A DNA stretch of 64,000 nucleotides from contig NZ_OY284433.1 of assembly GCF_958304185.1 (NCBI RefSeq), forward strand, positions 372,001 to 436,000, given 5' to 3'. Positions 1 through 6,290 of this stretch are shown one piece after another. The notes beneath the pieces are model-generated. The model had not been told where the DNA came from, did not search any database, and was given only the letters and a program-made list of their open reading frames with translations. Origin of the DNA: an uncultured Erythrobacter sp. (GTDB lineage: Bacteria > Pseudomonadota > Alphaproteobacteria > Sphingomonadales > Sphingomonadaceae). Numbering within the stretch: the stretch's first letter is position 1; each line of letters opens with the position of its first letter. Position numbers and translations under genes: made by a program.

Positions 1-419
1 ATCTCAATGTTGTGCCTAAGGTTTTTCTGCTTTGCCCGATAATCGAGATCTTCGTAGAGCTGGCTTGCGAATGACTCCAACGTTGCCAAACTTTTTGCTA
101 TTTCGCGTCGTTCTTCCGACGAGATAGCATTGGCATAGCTGTCTGGGTACTCGGCAAACTTCGGATCATCTAACAAGGCTTCACGCAACAGCGAGGAAGG
201 TTTCAAGACACGGCGCGCTAACCATCGGGCACGACGCGACAACGGATTGTTTTTTGGTCCTCGATCAAAGTTGCTCGGCGTGATGTCGATAATTGCCCTT
301 ATGCGTTCTCCTACCGCCAGAAAATCCGCCTTCGCTGATTGCTGGGACTTGATATGCAGAAGACGGCTCAAGGCTTCCATGGCCTCTGCATCGAACATGT
401 CGGGCCAAGGGTCACTCAC
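1..419 (-). CDS. Unknown protein, 3' part beyond window edge
   Basis: An open frame runs leftward off the window edge for about 139 codons. A GTG start at 419 is chosen because GGAGA lies about 8 nt upstream on the minus strand; an in-frame ATG at 398 is the alternative. The visible part begins MSDPWPDMFDAEAMEALSRL, is soluble, charged and predicted helical, and has no signal peptide or membrane segment. It starts 28 bp after the GNAT toxin stop on the same strand, so it may be the third gene of that operon. I do not recognise the family. Both the reading frame and the RBS are seen directly; operon membership is inferred. Confidence 0.6.
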   Translation of the reverse strand, partial: MSDPWPDMFDAEAMEALSRLLHIKSQQSAKADFLAVGERIRAIIDITPSNFDRGPKNNPLSRRARWLARRVLKPSSLLREALLDDPKFAEYPDSYANAISSEERREIAKSLATLESFASQLYEDLDYRAKQKNLRHNIE

Positions 420-447
420 TGGCGTTTTTCTCCGTCAATGCGTCGTC

Positions 448-954
448 TTATTGTGCCGCCGCGAGGGACGCAGCAATGTCTCCGATGGATCTGAAGAGTA
501 CCATCGGATCATCCTTTGAAGGCAGGAAACCTCTTCGCTGCCAAAATCTTGCCGCCTCCGCGTCGACTGCGTTGACGATGAGTGCCCGACCGCCAACGAG
601 CTTTGCTGCTTCAATACAGCGCTCCAGCGCATGCTTTAGCAATCCCGAACCGATCCCACGCCCTGCCCACTCAATATCGGTAGCCAACTGTCCCAGCAGC
701 AAACAGGGTATAGGATCGGGTGGCTGGCCGGTTCTGATCGCACGCGGCATCGCAGTCGGCACAACAGCGGTAGGAGCAAGTCCGTAATAGCCGACTACAC
801 GCCCCGCCTCGTGAACGACCATGACGGCCGTGAAGCCCCGGTTATGGTTGGAAAGCGCCCTGCCCTTCAGCCAGTTGTCGAGTGACGGCTTGCCGCATGT
901 AAACTGCGATAGGTCATGCCCGCCATTCAACGGCTCAGGAGCGGAAATTGCCAA
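448..954 (-). CDS. GNAT-family acetyltransferase toxin (TacT/AtaT-like)
   Basis: A 168-residue GNAT protein of the size of TacT/AtaT/KacT toxins, which acetylate the amino group of charged tRNAs and stop translation. The N-terminal HDLSQFTCGKPSLDNWLKGR segment is typical of this toxin branch. The acetyl-CoA loop is WAGRGIGSGLL near residues 96-106, and the C-terminal motif is ARFWQRRGFLP. In the Salmonella toxin the catalytic tyrosine sits in an FY..GF motif; here that position is Trp (FW), so activity is uncertain. It lies 12 bp downstream of a DUF1778 antitoxin gene, the standard operon order. Type II toxin identity is inferred from family plus neighbour. Confidence 0.85.
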   Translation of the reverse strand: MAISAPEPLNGGHDLSQFTCGKPSLDNWLKGRALSNHNRGFTAVMVVHEAGRVVGYYGLAPTAVVPTAMPRAIRTGQPPDPIPCLLLGQLATDIEWAGRGIGSGLLKHALERCIEAAKLVGGRALIVNAVDAEAARFWQRRGFLPSKDDPMVLFRSIGDIAASLAAAQ

Positions 955-966
955 CGATGAGCCGCC

Positions 967-1260
967 TTATCGCTCAGCGGTCGCTTCCCACGGCGCGGGA
1001 CGCCTCAACAATTCGGTCAGTGCGGGAACAGGCTTGGCTGGCGCATCGAGCATTGCGACGAAGGCGTCGAAAGCCTCAGGGCTGACCCTCAACAAGTTGG
1101 TATCCATGATGGCCTCTTCAGCTGCACGAACCGCTGCGTCGCGCATAAACTCCGTGCGCGAACGCCCACGCATCTGCGCTGCGCGATCAATGATCGCCAG
1201 ATCGGCGTCAGGCAGGCGCATCGAAAGCGGATGATCCTTGCGTTGGGCAGCGCGGGGCAT
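967..1260 (-). CDS. DUF1778 ribbon-helix-helix antitoxin (TacA-like)
   Basis: A 97-residue DUF1778 antitoxin. Residues 10-50 form the ribbon-helix-helix DNA-binding part (KDHPLSMRLPDADLAIIDRA, then RSRTEFMRDAAVRAAEEAI), and the C-terminal tail (SPEAFDAFVAMLDAPAKPVP) is the segment that wraps the GNAT toxin in this family. The ATG at 1260 is preferred over the one at 1266 because AGGAG lies 7 nt before it and only 1-2 nt before the other. The gene precedes the toxin by 12 bp. A perfect palindrome at 1295-1313 just upstream is the likely site for autoregulation by the antitoxin/toxin complex. Confidence 0.88.
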   Translation of the reverse strand: MPRAAQRKDHPLSMRLPDADLAIIDRAAQMRGRSRTEFMRDAAVRAAEEAIMDTNLLRVSPEAFDAFVAMLDAPAKPVPALTELLRRPAPWEATAER

Positions 1261-1294
1261 GTGCATTCTCCTTACGACGATCGAATATCACTTC

Positions 1295-1313
1295 GTATTG
1301 CGTTTTGCAATAC
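1295..1313. promoter_or_regulatory. Palindromic operator of the TA operon
   Basis: GTATTGC-GTTTT-GCAATAC is a perfect 7-bp inverted repeat with a 5-nt centre. It lies 35 bp upstream of the antitoxin start, between that gene and the integrase stop at 1318. RHH antitoxins of this class repress their own operon by binding such repeats. The repeat is seen; its function is inferred. Confidence 0.6.
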
Positions 1314-1317
1314 ACCA

Positions 1318-2466
1318 TCAATCCAACACATTCAGCTCTGCCAATCGAGCACCCCATTTCTCTAGTGCATCGGCCTTCTCATCGTCGTAACCGTAGCGAT
1401 TATAGACCGCCGCCACGCCTGAAATCGTGCCTGAAATGTGGTTGAGCACTCGCTCGATAACATGTGGTGCCACTCGAAGGCGTGCCATGCCAGATGCAGC
1501 AGTGCGCCTCAGATCATGCAGCCGCCAACCCGATGTGTTGGAGCCCTCGGAGAGCCTCCGAACCATCTTGGAGAAGCCGCTGACAGGAGACCGATGGGTC
1601 GTGGTGAAGACAAAATCACAATCGAGAAAGCGCGGCACCTCAGAAAGTACCTCCTGTGCGAATGTGCTCAGCGGGACCACATGCGGCTTTCCGTTCTTCG
1701 CACGTTCGGCGGGTATGACCCATTTGTCGCCCTCAATCTCGCTCCAGCGCATTTCGGCCAATTCCGCTCGGCGGGTAGCTGTGCCCAGAAGAAGCGGGAC
1801 ATATTGGCGGAATGGGTAAGCATCATTGCGGCATGCGCGGAGCAGCGCCCTCAATTCATCGTCGTCTAATACCCGTTCGCGCGAAATCTATTTCGTCGGT
1901 GCCTTCATGCCAACAATCGGGCTGGATTCGACAATTCTGCGTTCTATGCACCAGTTATATAGTTTCCTGATTGTCGCCAAAATCCTGTTCGCTTGGTAAG
2001 TCGATCCCCGCGCCACGGCGGCATCCAATATCTCCAAGACGTCGAACCGCTTTATCTCGCGGATATCGCGTTGCCCGAATGTCTCGATGAACTCGCGTTC
2101 GAGGATGCGCTCCGATTCACGCCAGCTTTTGTTTCGGGTCTGCGCATGCAGCCGCACAAACTCGCGGCAAACAGCCTCCACCTTCATATTTGACGACCGC
2201 TTGCGCTTGGTAGGATCAATGCCCTCGTCGACTTGGCGCAGCCAGTCGTTCGCTTTCTCGCGCGCGGTAGCAAGAGACATGCGCGGATAGACGCCAAGCA
2301 GGGGATGCTTCTGCGCCAAGCCATATCGAAATCTGATATAGAAGGATTTTCGACCGGTCGGCGAAACCCGAAGCGTCAAACCGGGGCAACGGAGATCGTG
2401 AACCTCGTAGCGTCTCGGTTCAGGCTTCAACGCCTCTATCGTCTTATCTGTTAAAGCCTTTTGCAC
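1318..2466 (-). pseudogene. P4-type tyrosine integrase interrupted by an in-frame amber codon
   Basis: One continuous frame of 383 codons is split only by TAG at 1890-1888 (codon 193). The first half (192 aa) carries the DUF4102 arm-binding domain (LTDKTIEALKPEPRRYEVHD, then GLTLRVSPTGRKSFYIRFRY) and the SAM-like core-binding domain. The second half carries the catalytic domain: Arg in TATRRAELAEMRW, HDLRR, and LNHISG followed by Tyr in AAVYNRYGY. The joined text reads APTK-stop-ISRERVLDDDELRALL, where homologues usually have Glu, so one GAG-to-TAG change explains it. Such integrases insert islands at tRNA 3' ends, which fits the tRNA-Lys fragment at 3293-3337. It is probably inactive unless the amber is suppressed or read through, or is a sequencing error. 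Confidence 0.85.
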
Positions 2467-2702
2467 GCGTCATCCTTTCGAATGACACCTCAATAATCAT
2501 GGAAATCAGCCAATCTCAAAGGAATTCCTGACACTGGCAATGCCTGCATCGAGAAGGTGCAGAACGATGCAATATGACCATGCACCCTACGACCGGGGGT
2601 GCTTTGGATCGCGCCCCGGCACCGATAGGCGCACCAGATCGCGCGACACTCATTCTAGCTTTTCGGTCTAACGCAATTTCGTGATCCCTAACCGCTGACC
2701 TT

Positions 2703-2721
2703 TTTATGCATATTGCATAAA
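2703..2721. promoter_or_regulatory. Palindrome upstream of the HTH-like gene
   Basis: TTTATGCA-TAT-TGCATAAA is a perfect 8-bp inverted repeat, 59 bp before the start at 2780 and within an AT-rich stretch that also holds TATTGC and AATTGC half-sites. The 313-bp gap 2467-2779 between the divergent integrase and HTH-like genes otherwise shows no coding capacity. An operator role is inferred. Confidence 0.4.
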
Positions 2722-2779
2722 GCTTATTGCAAATTGCTAGAGCTTCGATTAAGCCTCTCTCGCAGCCAAGGAGACGACC

Positions 2780-3019
2780 ATGAGCAACCCCGGAGTTTTC
2801 GAGCGGATCAAGCGCGCAATCGATAGCGCACCACGCAACGGCTACGTTGCCGAGCTCCACTTGCAGGTGATCAAGTATGCCGATTTGCTTGAAGACGTTT
2901 CAGGCAAAGAATTTTGCGAGAAGCTCGACCTGAAACCTGCATGGGGAACCGAGTTCGCAAAGATGAGGAAGATTGCGGGAAGGCTCCGCGATGCTGGCCT
3001 TCAGCCCGAACGGATCTAA
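2780..3019 (+). CDS. Small HTH-like domain protein
   Basis: A 79-residue protein with AAGGAG 7 nt before its ATG. The C-terminal half (KYADLLEDVSGKEFCEKLDL, then GTEFAKMRKIAGRLRDAGL) resembles a small HTH-like family often found in alphaproteobacterial accessory regions and on the ends of larger proteins; I recall it as an 'HTH-like domain' of unknown role. There is no signal peptide or membrane segment. It lies inside the island, divergent from the integrase, so a regulatory role for island genes is possible but unproven. Confidence 0.7.
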   Translation: MSNPGVFERIKRAIDSAPRNGYVAELHLQVIKYADLLEDVSGKEFCEKLDLKPAWGTEFAKMRKIAGRLRDAGLQPERI

Positions 3020-3206
3020 TTGAGAAACCTGTCAGCACTATTTTCCTGACGTAACGGCACTCACGCGGTACAAGGGAGTGCGCGCTCGACAATGCGCAAC
3101 CTCCCTTCCCCCTGATACCCAGATTTTCGACGATCTTCCGTGTGGGTAACATGGGGGCATCGGATGACCGAAATTGTATGCTTGGACATGACGCGATACG
3201 CCTCGG

Positions 3207-3219
3207 AATCAGCGGGTCC
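3207..3219. repeat. 13-bp copy of part of the att core
   Basis: AATCAGCGGGTCC occurs here and again at 3298-3310 inside the tRNA-Lys fragment, 91 bp apart in direct orientation. It could be an integrase arm or accessory site, a remnant of an earlier attachment event, or chance. Confidence 0.4.
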
Positions 3220-3292
3220 GAGATACGAATTTGTGATACCCAAGACGCGATTTGAAGCGAAATGACGCTATATACCAAGAGCTTAAGTGACG

Positions 3293-3337
3293 CTCTTAAT
3301 CAGCGGGTCCTTGGTTCGAGCCCAAGTGCGTCCACCA
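3293..3337 (+). mobile_element. tRNA-Lys(CTT) 3' fragment: probable island attachment site (attR)
   Basis: The sequence matches a tRNA-Lys from the anticodon loop (CTCTTAA) through the TCAGC anticodon-stem arm, variable loop, T arm (CTTGG-TTCGAGC-CCAAG) and acceptor strand TGCGTCC-A-CCA ending at 3337. The 5' half is absent: the five bases before the loop (TGACG) do not pair with TCAGC, and no GGACGCA acceptor strand lies upstream. This is the fragment left at the far end of an element integrated into a tRNA gene with crossover in the anticodon loop. The island therefore lies to the left, and the intact tRNA should be beyond the left edge. Confidence 0.8.
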
Positions 3338-3476
3338 CCTTCAAAAATTAGGCTTTTCTGGCGCACCCGGTGCACCAAGTTCGGTGTCTGAAAACCGTGC
3401 TAGTCATCACTTAGCTAGCACGCCGCCGCTTTGAGCCGTAACGGGCGCGCCAAGCTGAAAGCCGCCATTTCGCTAA

Positions 3477-3737
3477 CCACCCACTGTCAGGCGTCGCGGC
3501 CGGAGCTTTGCTCCGGACCCCTCTCCCATCGCTCTCCCACAAGGGGAGAGGGCTAAGGCAGCTTTTCACCCATTACCGGTCATCAGCGAGGCTGATGCGC
3601 AATCGCGATACCTGCGAGACAGATTCGGCCGGTATCTCGCCAAATGCCGAGATCCTCAAACCGACCTCGTTGCTGACATAACCGCGGCGGCTTTAATTAC
3701 CCTCGGCGCACTTTGGGAACGCCTGCGCGGCAATTGA
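3477..3737 (+). pseudogene. Possible gene remnant without a start codon
   Basis: An open frame of 86 codons between TAA (3474) and TGA (3735-3737) has no ATG, GTG or TTG start. Its last ~50 residues look protein-like (SEADAQSRYLRDRFGRYLAK, then LVADITAAALITLGALWERL) and its first part runs through palindromic repeat DNA. It may be the 3' end of a gene truncated at the island border. Otherwise the 470-bp stretch 3338-3809 holds only repeats: an inverted repeat GTGCTAG/CTAGCAC near 3400, CCGGAGC-TTT-GCTCCGG at 3500-3516, and a CTCTCCC/GGGGAGAG palindrome at 3532-3550. Confidence 0.3.
3500..3552. repeat. Palindromic GC-rich intergenic repeats
   Basis: Two adjacent palindromes: CCGGAGC-TTT-GCTCCGG (3500-3516) and CTCTCCC-ACAA-GGGGAGAG (3532-3550), with a second CCCCTCTCCC at 3518-3527. 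The purine/pyrimidine-block palindromes recall those flanking the DUF559 gene near 23.2-23.7 kb. They are probably REP-like elements. Confidence 0.5.
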
Positions 3738-3768
3738 TCGTGTTCCGATTTGAGAGCCAAACATACGG

Positions 3769-3799
3769 GCACGGGAGCAAGATGCAGATGCTCCCGTGC
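3769..3799 (-). terminator. Hairpin downstream of the outer-membrane protein gene
   Basis: A 10-bp inverted repeat GCACGGGAGC / GCTCCCGTGC with an 11-nt loop, starting 11 bp past the stop of the minus-strand gene at 3810. The following U tract on the minus strand is poor (CCGTATGTTTGG), so it may be a weak terminator or an mRNA-stabilising hairpin. Confidence 0.5.
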
Positions 3800-3809
3800 A
3801 CGATGATCA

Positions 3810-4622
3810 TCAGAAGCGGTAGCTTACCACCGCTTTGACTGTTTGGAGATTGAAGTCGTCGTTGGCCCGAAGGAAATCGACGCCGCCTGCCAGCACGAAC
3901 GGGTTCGTTGCTGGTGCCGAGCCCTGACCGACGCGGATCAGCGTGTCATCGTCGTTATAGCCGGTGTAAAGATACTCAACGCCGACCGAAAATTTCTTGC
4001 CGATCTTCTGCTCAATGCCAGCGCCAACCTGGTAGCCCCAGGCCTTGTCATCGGCAATCACGGTGAAGGAGTTGGCGGTGTTGCTCGTCTCGAACTCCTG
4101 GTCGAGTTTGGCATAGGCAAGGCCGCCTGTGAGATACAACAGGGTCGACGTCGCCGGGGTGAACCCGGCGCGTAGGCGCAGCGCGGCGGTGTAATCGATC
4201 TCGCGCTCCATGTAATAGAACGCCGGCGTGGTGCTGAAGGCCGATACGGCATCGCGCACGTCGGCAGTGCCGACTTCGCCCACCAGACCCACGACCAGCT
4301 TCCCCATCTGGCTGTCATAGCCGAAGCGGCCATTGAAAGAGACGCCGTCGGAATCGGACTCGCAGTTCGCGTTCTGCGGCGAGGTCGCGGCACCGCCGCA
4401 GAACCCTGGCGAGAAGGCATTGGCGCCCGCAGCGGTGGTCACGGTTTCGCCGAAGCTCCCGTTCGATCCGCGGTCGAAGGAGATGAACTCATCCCCGTCG
4501 CTCGCCTGGAAGTCGTAGCCGACCGAGGCGCCGGCATAGAAGCCCTCGAACTCGTCTTCAGCATTGACGGGCACGGCGACCAGAATGGTCGAAGCGGTGG
4601 CGGCGAGGAAAATTGCTTTCAT
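3810..4622 (-). CDS. Outer-membrane beta-barrel protein (porin/OmpA-like surface antigen family)
   Basis: A 270-residue exported protein. The start at 4622 is chosen because it gives a signal peptide (MKAIFLAATASTILVAVPVNA, cleaved before EDEFEG) with AGGAG 7 nt upstream; the longer frame to 4742 adds a non-signal N-terminus. The mature part has the alternating pattern of an 8-stranded barrel (FYAGASVGYDF, LRLRAGFTPA, WGYQVGAGIEQKIGKKFSVG, EYLYTGY) and ends VKAVVSYRF, with a terminal Phe for BAM recognition. The cargo or role is unknown. It lies downstream of, and in the same orientation as, the ECF/anti-sigma pair with a 180-bp gap, so it could be a target of that sigma factor; I see no diagnostic promoter. 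Confidence 0.82.
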   Translation of the reverse strand: MKAIFLAATASTILVAVPVNAEDEFEGFYAGASVGYDFQASDGDEFISFDRGSNGSFGETVTTAAGANAFSPGFCGGAATSPQNANCESDSDGVSFNGRFGYDSQMGKLVVGLVGEVGTADVRDAVSAFSTTPAFYYMEREIDYTAALRLRAGFTPATSTLLYLTGGLAYAKLDQEFETSNTANSFTVIADDKAWGYQVGAGIEQKIGKKFSVGVEYLYTGYNDDDTLIRVGQGSAPATNPFVLAGGVDFLRANDDFNLQTVKAVVSYRF

Positions 4623-4801
4623 GAGATGCTCCTGGAAATCGCGATTCTTGTGAACTTCACGTGCGCGAGAAAGCGGGGCGACTGCCGAGACAATCGTCCT
4701 GTCGGCACCGATGGCGCCAATAGCCGGCTGCAAATATGACATCGCAGCCCGCTCTCTCTGGTGAAGATACGAGGATCTGAAGACGATCAGATGCGGCAGG
4801 C

Positions 4802-5509
4802 TCAGATCGCTGAAATTTTTCCTGTCGCGATCGGCGTGGCGCTTGGTGCCGTGTGAGGCGCACCTTCCGGGGACTCCAGCGAAACCGCAAGAATAGCGCC
4901 GTCGACCACCAGCGGTCTCAGGCGTTCAGGCAGCATCACCTGCGTCGTGCCAATGGATGCAATCAGGCCCAGCGAGCGGGGCACGCCATCGCCGGGAATG
5001 ACCCAGAGTTCAGGCGTCAGGTCGGTATCGGGCAGAGCGACTGCTCGAATGTCGAGATACTGGCTTTGGGGTCCGATGCTGGCAGCGAGCAAGGTTCCGT
5101 CTCCCCCTGCAAGCTGGGCGATGACCACGGGCGCAGGGCTGGAGGCGGGGGGCAAGGCGCCGTCCTCGCGCAAGGAAATCGGACCGAACAGCATGATCGC
5201 TGCGAGGCTTGCCGCAATCGCTCCTGAAAGCGCGGCGGCGCTTTGCCAAAGACGGAGCTTGCCGACCTCGCCGGTGTTCCGGTTGTCATCCAGCCGCGCA
5301 TCAATCGCCGCCCACAAGTCGGGAGGCGGAGCTTCCTCAAACGCTTCGCTTAGGGGATCGAGGCGTTGCTGCCACTCCATGACCTGCGCAGCGAAGGTTG
5401 GGTTGGCCAATGAAAGCCGCAAGGCTTCGGCCCGCTCCTCTCCTTCGAGCACCCCGAGAGCAAGCTCGGCTGCCAAGGCGGCCTGTTCAGGTGTGAGTTC
5501 GTCAGTCAC
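4802..5509 (-). CDS. RskA-type anti-sigma factor
   Basis: A 235-residue anti-sigma factor of the RskA/anti-sigma-K type. The N-terminal cytoplasmic domain (about 1-85) should hold the ECF sigma factor. One membrane segment follows (about 88-107, AAALSGAIAASLAAIMLFGP), then a periplasmic C-terminal domain with the family's ELWVIPGDGVPRSLGLI motif and PEGAPHTAPSATP near the end. It overlaps the upstream sigma gene by 8 bp, indicating translational coupling. In this family regulated proteolysis of the anti-sigma releases the sigma factor; the inducing signal cannot be read from sequence. Confidence 0.88.
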   Translation of the reverse strand: MTDELTPEQAALAAELALGVLEGEERAEALRLSLANPTFAAQVMEWQQRLDPLSEAFEEAPPPDLWAAIDARLDDNRNTGEVGKLRLWQSAAALSGAIAASLAAIMLFGPISLREDGALPPASSPAPVVIAQLAGGDGTLLAASIGPQSQYLDIRAVALPDTDLTPELWVIPGDGVPRSLGLIASIGTTQVMLPERLRPLVVDGAILAVSLESPEGAPHTAPSATPIATGKISAI

Positions 5510-6071
5510 CTTGGAGGCACCCCCGCAACTCTAGCAAGCCTCTGCGAATCCAGCTTTTGGTTGTCCCGAGCGGCGTTCGCATTGTGGTTGCGAGCTCCGA
5601 ATGGCTCAATCCGTCGAAAAAGGCGAGCGTGATGGCACGCTGCTGTTGGGGCGCAAGGGCCTCAAGACAGTCAAAAATCTGCGCACGATCCTCGTCCGCT
5701 GCCATCACGGCCAGCGCTTCATCCAACCCGGCGTCGCCTGCTTCGGCTGTGCCGGGCACGCTCAGTGCGGGGCAGCCATGCTTGCGCACCCAATCAATGG
5801 CGGTATTCCGGGCGATGGCGCATAGCCACGTTATGGGGCTGGCAAAATCAGGATTGAAGCGTCCAGCGCGGCTCCAGACCTTAAGATATACGTTCTGGAG
5901 GATGTCATCTGCGGCATCGCGATCGCGTGCGATCCGAAGACACACGCCGTAGAGTTTTGCCGAGGTACGATCGTAGACGGCGTTCAGCGCTCTTCGGTCT
6001 CCGCGCGCGACTAGCGCTATCAGGCCGGACAGCTCTGCACGTCTGGCGTCGGCATTGTTGGCTGTCGGCAT
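5502..6071 (-). CDS. ECF RNA polymerase sigma factor (SigK/RpoE-like)
   Basis: A 189-residue group-IV sigma factor. Region 2 spans about residues 25-95 (YGVCLRIARDRDAADDILQN, ITWLCAIARNTAIDWVRK) and region 4 about 135-185 (LAPQQQRAITLAFFDGLSHS, then a recognition helix near TPLGTTKSWIRRGL). There is no region 1 or 3. It is co-transcribed with the RskA-type anti-sigma. The nearby bufferin locus carries two SigF-type promoter motifs that this factor might read, but I find no copy of that motif upstream of the sigma gene itself (6072-6290), so autoregulation by that motif is not supported. Confidence 0.92.
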   Translation of the reverse strand: MPTANNADARRAELSGLIALVARGDRRALNAVYDRTSAKLYGVCLRIARDRDAADDILQNVYLKVWSRAGRFNPDFASPITWLCAIARNTAIDWVRKHGCPALSVPGTAEAGDAGLDEALAVMAADEDRAQIFDCLEALAPQQQRAITLAFFDGLSHSELATTMRTPLGTTKSWIRRGLLELRGCLQGD

Positions 6072-6290
6072 GGCTGTGGAGTATTGAGAGCTTTCCGACC
6101 TTGCAAGTCATATTCTTGTGCGGGCCAAGGCAGGATTCTCGCGCATCCGCGAAACCCACCCGACGAGCTCGCCATTGCGACAGAAACTGGGCCGCTTGCT
6201 GAATGGAACGTCTTTGTCACAAAAGGTTCGAAGCCGCGTATCGGCTCTGGGGCTGCCTTCACAGCGCGTATGTTGGGGTAAGCGTGCCTC

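Noticed and set aside
3270-3337. A complete tRNA-Lys gene
   Set aside because: Only the anticodon loop and 3' half match; the five bases before the loop do not pair with TCAGC, and no GGACGCA acceptor strand or D arm lies upstream.
6072-6290. A SigF-like autoregulatory promoter upstream of the ECF sigma gene
   Set aside because: No GTAAC-N16-CGAA was found on the minus strand; the nearest CGAACC box has no matching -10 at 16 bp.
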